Assembly: GCF_023150065.1 (NCBI RefSeq)
Contig: NZ_JAKLLN010000013.1
Location: 1 to 64,000, forward strand
Direction of reading: 5' to 3'
DNA from: Zoogloea sp.
GTDB lineage: Bacteria > Pseudomonadota > Gammaproteobacteria > Burkholderiales > Rhodocyclaceae
DNA: 64,000 bases
Shown one piece after another: positions 17,044 to 24,991 of the stretch (positions within the stretch are counted from its first letter, which is position 1; each line of letters opens with the position of its first letter). A program made the position numbers and the translations under genes. The notes under the pieces are model-generated. The model had not been told where the DNA came from, did no database searches, and worked only from the letters and a program-made list of their open reading frames with translations.

Positions 17044-17739
17044 GTGACGCGATCCTCCCCATCATTCCACGCTGAACATTGGCATCGCCTGGCCTGGGAA
17101 CACGGCGCGCCACTCGTCCTGATCTGTACCGCACATCTGGCCGCGCTGTGGTGGTTGACGACCACGCTGAACCGCAGCCCGGTGCTGACCACGCCGCCAG
17201 CGGTAGTGGGGGTGCTGGTATCGGCGCCTGCCGCGACGGTCGAGCCCAAGCCGCTACCGATGGCGCAGCAGCCTCGGCCCACGCCAGTGCCGCGCCGACG
17301 GCCGACGCCGCTGCCCCCGAAAGCCCCACCCTCGGAACGTGCTGTGGCGGCATCGCCGCCCGAGCCAGCCGCCCAGCCGCAGGCGGCAACTGCGGCTGTT
17401 GCGCAGGCGGCGCCACCTGCCGCCGCTCCTGAGGCCAAACAACCCGCCGCGCCCGTCACGCCACCACGCGCGGACGCGGCCATGCTCAACAACCCCGCCC
17501 CGGCATACCCGGCGCAGTCGCGCCGCCTGCACGAAGAGGGCCGCGTGCTGTTCGATGTGTACATCCTGCCTAACGGCAGCGTTGGTCAGATCAAGCTCAA
17601 ACGCAGCAGCGGCTTCCCGCGGCTGGACGATGCGGCGCTGGAGGCGATCCGCCGCTGGCGCTACGTCCCCGCCAAGCGGGGCGATGAGCCCATTCCGTAC
17701 TGGTACGTGCAGCCGCTCGATTTCCAGTTGGATTCGTAG
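17044..17739 (+). CDS. tonB: TonB energy-transducing protein
   Basis: Spans the periplasm and delivers proton-motive energy from ExbBD to outer-membrane receptors. One N-terminal helix (APLVLICTAHLAALWWL), a long Pro/Ala/Gln-rich stretch (residues ~65-140) and a C-terminal TonB domain (YPAQSRRLHEEGRVLFDVYI ... SGFPRLDDAALEAIRRWRY) are all present. I chose the GTG at 17044 because AAAGGG lies 7 bases upstream and the product (231 residues) has normal TonB length. An ATG at 16921 is also in frame but would put 41 extra residues ahead of the membrane anchor. exbB follows after 49 bases. Confidence 0.9.
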   Translation: MTRSSPSFHAEHWHRLAWEHGAPLVLICTAHLAALWWLTTTLNRSPVLTTPPAVVGVLVSAPAATVEPKPLPMAQQPRPTPVPRRRPTPLPPKAPPSERAVAASPPEPAAQPQAATAAVAQAAPPAAAPEAKQPAAPVTPPRADAAMLNNPAPAYPAQSRRLHEEGRVLFDVYILPNGSVGQIKLKRSSGFPRLDDAALEAIRRWRYVPAKRGDEPIPYWYVQPLDFQLDS

Positions 17740-17788
17740 GCGCGGCATCCGAAATGCATTCCCTGTTCCCCAAGAAAGGACTCACTCC

Positions 17789-18526
17789 ATGACCAACAAC
17801 CCATATGGCATTGCCGCGCTGTGGAGCGGCGGCGATCCGGTGATCCGTACCGTGGCTGTTTTGCTGCTGCTGATGTCGATCGCCTCATGGTTCATCATCG
17901 TCACGCGCGTCTGGCGTGTGGTGAAGTTGCGCCGTTCGGCCCGCGCCTCGGCCGACTTCTGGCATGCGCACAGCTTCGGCGAGGGGCTGCACATGCTCGG
18001 TGGTGATGCGGAGGGCAATCCGTTTCGCCACCTGGCCGAAGAGGGCAAGGCCGCCATCGACCACCACGCCAGCAATCGGGAAGACCTGCACGGTCAAATC
18101 AGTCTGGCCGAATGGCTGACCGAGAGCCTGCGTGGTGCCATCGACGAGAGCGCCGAGCGCCTGCAAAGTGGCCTGTCGGTGCTGGCTTCGGTAGGGGCCA
18201 CCGCGCCCTTTGTCGGCCTGTTTGGCACCGTGTGGGGCATCTACCATGCGCTGGTGGGCATCGGCGTGGCAGGACAGGCCAGCATCGACAAGGTGGCCGG
18301 CCCGGTGGGCGAGGCGCTGATCATGACGGCCTTTGGTCTGGCCGTCGCCATCCCCGCCGTGCTGGGCTACAACGCGCTGATGCGGGTCAACAAGGGCATG
18401 CTGGGCAGGCTCAACCGATTCGCTCGGCAACTGCACGCCTACTTTCTGACCGGCGCACCGGTGGCGCGCGGCAATGGGGCCGGCAACGGCAAGGCCGTGC
18501 CCGCACGCGCCCTGGCCCAGGCTTGA
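17789..18526 (+). CDS. exbB: ExbB proton-channel subunit of the TonB system
   Basis: A 245-residue inner-membrane protein forming the ExbBD motor that powers TonB. It has three membrane helices: residues ~18-38 (IRTVAVLLLLMSIASWFIIV) and two in the conserved SVGATAPFVGLFGTVWGIYH and MTAFGLAVAIPAVLGYN segments, which are the MotA/TolQ/ExbB hallmark. The ATG at 17789 follows AAGAAAGGA. ExbD begins 11 bases after the stop, so tonB-exbB-exbD form one unit downstream of the exporter gene. Confidence 0.95.
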   Translation: MTNNPYGIAALWSGGDPVIRTVAVLLLLMSIASWFIIVTRVWRVVKLRRSARASADFWHAHSFGEGLHMLGGDAEGNPFRHLAEEGKAAIDHHASNREDLHGQISLAEWLTESLRGAIDESAERLQSGLSVLASVGATAPFVGLFGTVWGIYHALVGIGVAGQASIDKVAGPVGEALIMTAFGLAVAIPAVLGYNALMRVNKGMLGRLNRFARQLHAYFLTGAPVARGNGAGNGKAVPARALAQA

Positions 18527-18537
18527 GGAGTACCGCC

Positions 18538-18951
18538 ATGGCCTTTGGAAGCGGACTCGACAGCAGCGACGACATGGTCAGCGAGATCAACATGACGCCG
18601 CTGGTGGACGTGATGCTGGTGCTGCTCATTATCTTCATCATCACGGTGCCGGTGCTCACGCATTCGGTGAAGCTGGATCTGCCGCGTGCGGACAATACTC
18701 CCAACCTTGTCAAACCCGAGAGCGTGAATGTCTCAGTCACCGCCGACGGAGCGCTGCACTGGAACGACGACACCATCAATGAGGCGCAACTGACCTCACG
18801 CCTTGAAGCGGCCGCCACGCAGCAGCCTCAGCCTGAAATCTTCATTCGCGGCGATCGCAAGGTGGACTACGAGCGCGTCGTGAAGGTGATGGCGGCTGTG
18901 CAGAAGGCCGGGGTGTTGAAGCTGGGCTTCGTCACCGAGCCGGGGGGCTGA
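18538..18951 (+). CDS. exbD: ExbD subunit of the TonB system
   Basis: A 137-residue partner of ExbB with one N-terminal helix and a periplasmic domain. The helix carries the essential proton-carrying Asp in NMTPLVDVMLVLLIIFI. The C-terminus has the ExbD/TolR pattern IFIRGDRKVDYERVVKVMAA. GAGGAG precedes the ATG. This is the last gene of the 11607-18951 operon; no clear terminator is seen after it. Confidence 0.95.
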   Translation: MAFGSGLDSSDDMVSEINMTPLVDVMLVLLIIFIITVPVLTHSVKLDLPRADNTPNLVKPESVNVSVTADGALHWNDDTINEAQLTSRLEAAATQQPQPEIFIRGDRKVDYERVVKVMAAVQKAGVLKLGFVTEPGG

Positions 18952-19089
18952 GCAAGGTATTGCCGCGGTGCTTACCGGGCATGCAGTGATAGCTGGCTTC
19001 TGCCCCCACCGGGTTCTTGCCGACCTGATCTGTGCAAATTGGGTGCGGACGGGGTTCCAAAGAGAGTTGAGTGGAAAGACCGCTCGAGC

Positions 19090-19114
19090 TAAACAAACTC
19101 ACGGATTGGACGTC
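19090..19114 (+). promoter_or_regulatory. Iron-starvation ECF sigma promoter in front of the Fur-family gene
   Basis: GCTAAACAAA has TAAA at 19090-19093 and CGTC at 19111-19114, 17 bases apart. It lies in the 249-base gap after exbD; a start near 19121 would give an ~80-base leader to the regulator gene. Confidence 0.7.
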
Positions 19115-19200
19115 CTGGTTGACAGAGTGGTGGGCTGCCATGAGCGATGGTCGCGAAGGCCTGTGGAGCGAGATCGTATTCAACAAATCGGTATCTGTGT

Positions 19201-19647
19201 ATGAGGACCATTGAGGGGACGGACAACCAGGATCTGAAAAGTGTCGGCCTGAAGGTAACCCTGCCGCGTCGCCTCGTTATGGAGATCTTCCGCACTGGTA
19301 GCGAACGTCATCTGTCCGTTGAAGATGTCTTTCGGCGGCTGGTCCAGCAAGGGAGCGACGTGGGGTTGGGCACCGTGTATCGGGTGGTGTCACAACTCGA
19401 GTCGGCCGGCCTGTTGTCCCGCAACGTTTTCGAGTCGGGCAAGACACTCTACGAAGTCAACGAGGGCGGCGACCACGATCACTTGGTCTGCCTCGGGTGC
19501 GGTCGGGTGGACGAGTTTCGCAACGAAGCGATAGAGGGGCTGCTGCTGGATGTGGCTGCGACCCATGCGTACAAGCTCAGCCGTCACAGGCTGGTTCTCT
19601 ACGGCTACTGCCCGGATTGCGCCGGCATGCACCAGCCGGACCGATGA
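19201..19647 (+). CDS. Fur-family metal-responsive transcription regulator
   Basis: A 148-residue regulator: N-terminal winged helix (LKVTLPRRLVMEIF ... VGLGTVYRVVSQLESAGLL), then the metal-binding dimerisation domain with GDHDHLVCLGCGRVDEF and HRLVLYGYCPDC. The two CxxC pairs should hold structural zinc, and the His/Asp cluster the regulatory site. The sequence and order fit Fur itself rather than Zur or PerR. The ATG at 19201 is chosen over an in-frame start 54 bases upstream that lacks family resemblance. It has its own ECF-type promoter, which would make this Fur protein iron-starvation induced; that is unusual and suggests it is an accessory copy. Confidence 0.88.
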   Translation: MRTIEGTDNQDLKSVGLKVTLPRRLVMEIFRTGSERHLSVEDVFRRLVQQGSDVGLGTVYRVVSQLESAGLLSRNVFESGKTLYEVNEGGDHDHLVCLGCGRVDEFRNEAIEGLLLDVAATHAYKLSRHRLVLYGYCPDCAGMHQPDR

Positions 19648-19685
19648 AGCGATTGAATTCCATTTGCCCGTGAAGGAGCTTTGCC

Positions 19686-20165
19686 ATGTTTCTTGCTGTT
19701 TCCCACCGCTCTTCTGTTGCCCATCGCCCGAGCACTTTCCTGGGCGCGCTTCTGTTGCTGGCGGCCATGTCGTCGGCGCAAGCCTCGGACCACACCGTGA
19801 AAATGCTCAGCTCCGGCAAGGATGGGGCCATGGTGTTTGAACCCGCCTTCGTCAAGGTGGCGGTGGGTGACACGGTCATCTTCACTCCGACCGAGAAGGC
19901 GGCTCATAACAGCGCTTCGCTGCTGGTGCCGGCGGGCGCGACCGGCTGGAAGAGTGACCCGGACAAGGAGTTCAAGGTCAAGATCGAGAAGGAGGGCGTC
20001 TACCTCTACGCCTGCCAGCCACACAAGATGATGGGTATGGTCGGTGTGATCCAGGCTGGTAAGCCGGTCAATCTGGCCGATGCCAAGGCCGCAGCGGCGA
20101 AGGAGCAGGCGACCTTTGCCATGGGCAAGGACCGCTTTGACAAGGCGTTGGCCCAGGCCAAGTGA
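19686..20165 (+). CDS. Pseudoazurin (type I blue copper protein), periplasmic
   Basis: A small electron carrier exported by a signal peptide (cleavage near AQASDH). The mature part shows the pseudoazurin layout VKMLSSGKDGAMVFEPAFVK and copper ligands His (AAHNS), Cys (LYACQPH), His (QPHK) and Met (MMGM). Pseudoazurins usually feed electrons to nitrite or nitrous oxide reductases, but no denitrification gene is seen here. GAAGGAG precedes the ATG. It lies 38 bases after the Fur-like gene, so an iron-linked electron-transfer role (for example supplying a periplasmic iron reduction) is possible but inferred. Confidence 0.88.
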   Translation: MFLAVSHRSSVAHRPSTFLGALLLLAAMSSAQASDHTVKMLSSGKDGAMVFEPAFVKVAVGDTVIFTPTEKAAHNSASLLVPAGATGWKSDPDKEFKVKIEKEGVYLYACQPHKMMGMVGVIQAGKPVNLADAKAAAAKEQATFAMGKDRFDKALAQAK

Positions 20166-20194
20166 TCCCGGCCTGGTGATCGTTGAGGCAACCC

Positions 20195-20710
20195 GTGAGT
20201 TCTCCGGAATTTGCTCCCCAACCCCATCCTGGGCCGGTACAGATTTGGGAGGAGCTCGCCCGCCAGAGCAAGGATCTGTTCCGCCGCGGCGAGTTGTTGC
20301 GGGCACTCGCCGTTTGCGAGGCGGCGCGGGTCTTCGCGCTCGCGCACTTCAACCAGTGGCCGACTCCCGACGATGCACTGGCCGCTGCCATGGTGAGCCA
20401 TTTCAATCTCGCCGACACGCAGGCCCGTGCCGGCTGGCTGCCCGAAGCCTCGGCGACCCTGTGTCATGCGCACGGCAGCCTGCTGGCGGTCATCAACGAC
20501 GCGCAGGCGCATCCCGGGCTGCGCCAGGCCGCATCGCGCCACATGCACCGCTCGCTTCTCGCGCTGGCGCAGTTTCAGTCGGCTCATGGTGAGCGCAGGG
20601 AGATTGCCCAACTGCTGCGCCAGCACGGCCAAGCCATCAGCGCAACTCGGGCTGAACGCGATCATGGCGGCGAAGCCGAAACGACCGAAGTTCCACGTGT
20701 TCTGCATTGA
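20195..20710 (+). CDS. Hypothetical helical (TPR-like) protein
   Basis: A 171-residue soluble protein I do not recognise. It looks almost entirely alpha-helical, with repeated Ala/Leu/His-rich helix pairs (LLRALAVCEAARVFALAHF, MVSHFNLADTQARAGWLPEA), like tetratricopeptide-type folds. No signal peptide or catalytic motif is visible. I chose the GTG at 20195 because GAGG lies ~7 bases upstream. It follows the pseudoazurin gene by 29 bases and probably belongs to the Fur-pseudoazurin transcript. Confidence 0.65.
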   Translation: MSSPEFAPQPHPGPVQIWEELARQSKDLFRRGELLRALAVCEAARVFALAHFNQWPTPDDALAAAMVSHFNLADTQARAGWLPEASATLCHAHGSLLAVINDAQAHPGLRQAASRHMHRSLLALAQFQSAHGERREIAQLLRQHGQAISATRAERDHGGEAETTEVPRVLH

Positions 20711-20823
20711 CCCTGATCCAGTCCACCCGCTATGAAAGGAATCAAGACATGTGCATGACTTTGGCATGATCTTGACGAGGCTTCTTCGCGTTGTGCTGGG
20801 GAGGGTCCTCCCGCTCGGGGATG

Positions 20824-21750
20824 TCAACCCGGGCTCACCGACTTGGGCACCTGCCCGAAGTAGCGCGCAAAGGCCGCACTGAAGCTGGCCGGGTGCCTGT
20901 AACCGACCGCGTAGGCGGCCTGCGCTACCTGACAGCCGGACTGCAGCAGCGTTCGTGCTCGCCGCATGCGCAGTTCAAACAGGAACTGGTGCGGCGTGGC
21001 GCCGTAGAGCTCACGAAACCCCTGCTTGAATTTGCACTCGTTGAGCCCGACGGTGACGCTGAGGTACGGAATCGTCAGCGCGCGATCCATCTGGGTGTGC
21101 ATCAGATCGCGGGCTCGGGAGAGTTTTTCCACGTCGGCTGCGCTCAGGCGCAGGGATGAGGTGCTCGGCACCGATGCTGGCATGAGTGGGCGCAGGTGTT
21201 CGGCCGCCAGGGTCAGGGCGGCGATGTGCCGATCCACGGGCGTTGCCGCTTCGGGCGACAGCAGCGGATGGAGCAGAGTGCGGCACCAGGCCGTCGTCGG
21301 GTGCTCACCCAGCAGACGAATTCCCTTGCGACTGGCCAAGTGCGTCATGGCCGCCTCGCCGAGGTAGCGCGAGAGCGCGTTGCCGTTGAGCACCAGCCTG
21401 AGCTGGCGAACCGCCGTCTCCGCCCGAAAGTGCCGCTCGCCGCGCGTGTGAGCAAAGGCCGCGAGGGTGGTGCGTCCGGCGCCAAAGCGCAGGCTGGCGC
21501 CATCCTCGGCCACGAAGCCGGACTCGCCCGACAAGCCGTACGTGATCACCAGTGTCGGCCCTGCCTCGTTCTGGGTGGATGCCTCGGCGAGGTCCCGCGT
21601 CGGTTGGTAGTGCGAGCGAACCACCGTCAGCCCATCGTCGAGTGTGGCGCGGTCGATCCAGCAGCCGTTGCCTGAGATGGGAAGGCGGCCTGTCGTCCCC
21701 ACGGCGCGCGCCTCTTCAACCTTCGTGCCCAACCTCGCTCCCGTTTGCAT
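20824..21750 (-). CDS. AraC-family transcription regulator (metallophore-responsive)
   Basis: A 308-residue regulator: an N-terminal ligand-sensing region (to residue ~200), then two helix-turn-helix units at the C-terminus (TVGLNECKFKQGFRELYGATPHQFLFELRM ending the first, and VAQAAYAVGYRHPASFSAAFARYFG the second). The FKQGF and FxAAFxRxFG forms resemble PchR/YbtA-type activators, which respond to a ferric siderophore. It is divergent from the receptor gene at 21844 and the Fur-box-like palindrome lies between, as expected for a regulator of region B. Confidence 0.88.
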   Translation of the reverse strand: MQTGARLGTKVEEARAVGTTGRLPISGNGCWIDRATLDDGLTVVRSHYQPTRDLAEASTQNEAGPTLVITYGLSGESGFVAEDGASLRFGAGRTTLAAFAHTRGERHFRAETAVRQLRLVLNGNALSRYLGEAAMTHLASRKGIRLLGEHPTTAWCRTLLHPLLSPEAATPVDRHIAALTLAAEHLRPLMPASVPSTSSLRLSAADVEKLSRARDLMHTQMDRALTIPYLSVTVGLNECKFKQGFRELYGATPHQFLFELRMRRARTLLQSGCQVAQAAYAVGYRHPASFSAAFARYFGQVPKSVSPG

Positions 21751-21782
21751 ACGAAACCCTCCCGATTGCCATCGAAATTACA

Positions 21783-21797
21783 TGAGAACAATTCTCA
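21783..21797. promoter_or_regulatory. Fur-box-like palindrome
   Basis: TGAGAAC-A-ATTCTCA is a near-perfect 7-1-7 inverted repeat matching the Fur 7-1-7 model at most positions. It lies between the divergent AraC and receptor genes, 47 bases before the receptor start. Confidence 0.65.
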
Positions 21798-21843
21798 TTG
21801 CTTCTTAGCATGGAAGTCGTCTGATACTCAAGGAGAACGACTC

Positions 21844-23877
21844 ATGCCCACCCTCTACTTGCGGGCAAGCGGGCTGCTGCCGCTGATGGTGACAGCCCTG
21901 TCGGCGACGGCGCAGCAGGCACCTGAGCCGCAGCGGGAGCAGGAACGGGAGCACGTGCTGCCGGCTGTCACCGTTACGGTGAACAAGCAGTCTCAAACGC
22001 TCGAGCGTGTGCCCGCCAGCGTGTCCGTCTTCGACGGTGAGCAGCTCGAAGCCGACGGTGTGCGCGGTCTGGAGGGCGTGGCGGCGATCACCCCGGGTTT
22101 TGCGTTCCAGACCATGGGGCAGTCGGGCGCACAGCCGCCGGTGATGCGCGGGCTGTCGGCCAACGTCACCTCGTTTTCGTCATCGACCGCGCTGGTGGTG
22201 GATGGCGTGGCGACGCTGCGCGGGCTGGGCTTCGACGACGCCTTGCTGGGAGTAGAACGCGTGGAGGTGCTGCGCGGCCCTCAGTCGACGCTCTATGGAC
22301 GCAATGCCGAGGCCGGTGTGGTGAACATCGTCACCCGTCGACCGGGCAATGAACCGCATGCCGCCGTCTCGCTCGACCTGGGCAGCCGCAACAAGCAGGC
22401 CCTGCGCTTCGATGCGAGCCGGGCCCTGGTGGACAACACGCTCTTCCTGGGCGTGGCCGGCGAATTCGCTCGGCAGGACGGTTTCATCGACAACACCTAC
22501 TCTGGCCGCAAGGAGGATGACCGCGAGCGCAAGGGCGGCCGCGTGGCCTTGCGCTGGACGCCGAGCGCCCGGACCGATGCCACGCTGCGGCTGAACCAAC
22601 GTGAGTACGACGACGGTGGTTCGCTGTGGGGGCCGACGGGCGGTGCACGAGAGAGGGTGCGCTCCGGAACCGAGAGCTGGAACCGATCCCAGGCCCGTTC
22701 GGCGTCGCTGGATGTCTCCCATGAGCTGGCCGACGACCTGCGCTTGCGCTCGATCACGGCACACAACGAGTACTTCGACCGCATTCTTCAGGACACCGAC
22801 TTCCAGCCGGCCGATCTCCTGCACCTGGGGCGCGATTACCACTTCAAGACCGTGTCGCAGGAGCTGCGCCTGGAGGGCAAGGCCGGTGAGGCGCGCTGGC
22901 TCGCCGGCGTCTACCTCGACCGCGAAGACAACGCCTTGAACTTCGAGCAGAAGACGCCGTTCGCACTGGCGCGCACGCGGTCGACGCAGAAGGGGGACTC
23001 CACTGCCGTCTTCACCCACTGGGACGTGCCGCTGACGGCGCTGGGGTTGGCGCTGTGGTCCATCCAGGCCGGCCTGCGCGTCGAGCGCGACGAGATGCGC
23101 TTTGCACTGGCCGGCGGCAGCGAGCAGACGCGGAGCTGGACGCATGCCAGCCCCAAGCTCGCGCTGCAATACCAGTGGCAGCCTGCGGCGCAACTCTACG
23201 CCAGCGTGTCCGACGGGTTTCGTGCGGGGGGATTCAATGCCTTCGCGCCGGAAACCCATCGCCGCTATGAGCCTGAGAAGGTGCGTGCCTTCGAACTGGG
23301 CGCCAAGGGCCACCTCTTGAACCGGCGCCTGCGCTACAGCGCGGCCGTCTACCGCATGGACATCGACGACATGCAGGTGCAGCAGATGGGCTCGGTGGCC
23401 GGGCAGGTGTTCATGACCAACGCCGCCTCGGCCCGCTCGACCGGCGCCGAGGCCGAATTGCGCTGGCTGGTCGGCAGCGGCTGGCAGGCGCAGATGGGGC
23501 TGGGGCTCAACCACACGCGCTTCCGAGAGTTTCGCGACGGCGCCAACGACCACGCCGGCAAGCGCAACCCCTTTGCGCCCGACATCAACGGCCATCTCGG
23601 CGTGCGCTACGACGCGCCCTCGGGCTGGTTTGCGCAGGCCCAGGCCGCCGGCGCCGGCAAGGTCTACGTCGACGCGGCCAACACGGCGGCCAACAAGCGG
23701 TCGGGGTATGCCGTCATCAACCTGTCGGCCGGCTATGCGTGGACCCGCACCGAACTGACGGCCTACGTCAACAACGCTGCCGACAAGCACTACGACGTGA
23801 TCGGGTTCCCCGCGAGCACGATCACGATCTACAGCCCACCCCGCGAAGCCGGGCTGCGCCTGACCTTCCGTCTTTGA
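21844..23877 (+). CDS. TonB-dependent metallophore receptor (FyuA-like)
   Basis: A 677-residue outer-membrane receptor. A leader (LRASGLLPLMVTALSATA) is followed by a TonB-box-like stretch, a plug with VERVEVLRGPQSTLYGRNAE and VVNIVTRRPG, and a barrel ending in LRLTFRL. The plug wording and length resemble the yersiniabactin/pesticin receptor class (FyuA, ~670 residues) more than the first receptor in the window. The ATG at 21844 is chosen because AAGGAGA lies 6 bases upstream; the in-frame start at 21745 would overlap the divergent AraC gene. It heads the four-gene region B unit; the methyltransferase follows after 19 bases. Confidence 0.92.
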   Translation: MPTLYLRASGLLPLMVTALSATAQQAPEPQREQEREHVLPAVTVTVNKQSQTLERVPASVSVFDGEQLEADGVRGLEGVAAITPGFAFQTMGQSGAQPPVMRGLSANVTSFSSSTALVVDGVATLRGLGFDDALLGVERVEVLRGPQSTLYGRNAEAGVVNIVTRRPGNEPHAAVSLDLGSRNKQALRFDASRALVDNTLFLGVAGEFARQDGFIDNTYSGRKEDDRERKGGRVALRWTPSARTDATLRLNQREYDDGGSLWGPTGGARERVRSGTESWNRSQARSASLDVSHELADDLRLRSITAHNEYFDRILQDTDFQPADLLHLGRDYHFKTVSQELRLEGKAGEARWLAGVYLDREDNALNFEQKTPFALARTRSTQKGDSTAVFTHWDVPLTALGLALWSIQAGLRVERDEMRFALAGGSEQTRSWTHASPKLALQYQWQPAAQLYASVSDGFRAGGFNAFAPETHRRYEPEKVRAFELGAKGHLLNRRLRYSAAVYRMDIDDMQVQQMGSVAGQVFMTNAASARSTGAEAELRWLVGSGWQAQMGLGLNHTRFREFRDGANDHAGKRNPFAPDINGHLGVRYDAPSGWFAQAQAAGAGKVYVDAANTAANKRSGYAVINLSAGYAWTRTELTAYVNNAADKHYDVIGFPASTITIYSPPREAGLRLTFRL

Positions 23878-23896
23878 TCGACAGGGAGCCGATCTC

Positions 23897-24991
23897 ATGA
23901 ATCTCGAACAAACACATGAGCTGCGCCGCTGGTGGGATCTGGCGGTCGCTCCCGTGCAGGCCGAGGGCCTGCGGCTTGCCGTCGAACTCGGCGTGCTGGA
24001 TGCGCTCTTCGAGCCGGCCGGCGCCGCGACGCTGGCGCAGCGCCTGCAACTGCACCCCGTCGGCACCGCCCATCTGCTGGAACTCCTGTGGAGCATGGGG
24101 GTGCTGGAGCGCGAAGGCCATGGCCGCGACCACGACGAAGGCCAGGTCGATGACGACGGCGCCACCGATGACAAGCCGACCTATCGCCTTGAAGCGGGCG
24201 TGCGGACCTATCTTGGCCACGGCTCGGAGCTGTCCTGCGCCAAGGCCTGGCTGTTCCGGCTGCGGTCCATGCGCGGGTTCGTCGACAGCCTCGGTGAGCA
24301 TGTCCGCCACGGTCCGGGCGTGCCGAAGCTCCCGCTTTCGGCTGACCACGGCCCCTCCGGTGGCGCAGCGCAGTGGGCGGCCGCCGCGCGGGTGCAGATC
24401 GCGCAGGAGCAGCGTGCGGTGACCGCGCCGGCCGCCGTCGAGGTGATGGCGCGCCTGCCGGAGTTTCAGCGGGCGCAGCGCCTGCTCGATCTGGGTGGCG
24501 GCCCGGGTCTGGTGGCCATCGCGCTGGCCGAGCGGCGCCCGGACCTTCAGGGCGTCGTGTTTGACTTCCCCGAGACGGTCGCCGTGGCGGCCGAGAACAT
24601 CATGGCACGGGGGCTTGGCCACCGGCTGTCCACGCGCGGCGGCAGCCTGGCCGCGGACGACATCGGGTCGGACCACGACCTGATCTGGTGCTCATCGGTG
24701 CTGCATTTTGTGCCGGACATCGAATCCGCCCTGCGCAAGATCCTCGCCGCCCTTCGACCGGGTGGCGTGCTGGTGGCGGTGCATGCGGAACTGCCCGAGG
24801 AGCAGGGTGGAGCGCGCAGCGTGGTGCCGTGGTACCTGCCGCTGCGCATGCTCGGGCGGCACGTGACGCATGAGGGGGAGCTGGCTGCGGCCATGGCGCG
24901 TGTCGGCTTCGTGCGCATCGAGCAATTCGCGTCCGGTCAGTTTCCCATGGCCGTGCAGCAGGTCGTCGTGGCGCGGCGCGAGGTGCCATGA
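23897..24991 (+). CDS. S-adenosylmethionine-dependent O-methyltransferase (Methyltransf_2 type)
   Basis: A 364-residue enzyme of the small-molecule O-methyltransferase family. The N-terminal dimerisation winged helix (residues ~10-80) is followed by the SAM-binding LLDLGGGPGLVAIALAE near residue 197 and the late FDFPETV and LRPGGVLV motifs. Between them, residues ~75-93 form an Asp/His-rich insertion (GHGRDHDEGQVDDDGATDD) not usual in the family. The gene is coupled to the next one (ATGA at 24988). Its place between a receptor and an MFS suggests it modifies a small metallophore; the substrate is unknown. Confidence 0.85.
   Translation: MNLEQTHELRRWWDLAVAPVQAEGLRLAVELGVLDALFEPAGAATLAQRLQLHPVGTAHLLELLWSMGVLEREGHGRDHDEGQVDDDGATDDKPTYRLEAGVRTYLGHGSELSCAKAWLFRLRSMRGFVDSLGEHVRHGPGVPKLPLSADHGPSGGAAQWAAAARVQIAQEQRAVTAPAAVEVMARLPEFQRAQRLLDLGGGPGLVAIALAERRPDLQGVVFDFPETVAVAAENIMARGLGHRLSTRGGSLAADDIGSDHDLIWCSSVLHFVPDIESALRKILAALRPGGVLVAVHAELPEEQGGARSVVPWYLPLRMLGRHVTHEGELAAAMARVGFVRIEQFASGQFPMAVQQVVVARREVP

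Noticed and set aside
20749-20769. A six-codon frame (ATG TGC ATG ACT TTG GCA TGA) after AAAGGAATC
   Set aside because: Too short to claim; it may be the cut-off start of a lost gene, but nothing following supports this.
22180-24174. A 664-codon minus-strand frame across the receptor and methyltransferase genes
   Set aside because: It is the mirror of two well-supported genes in GC-rich DNA and has no domain of its own.
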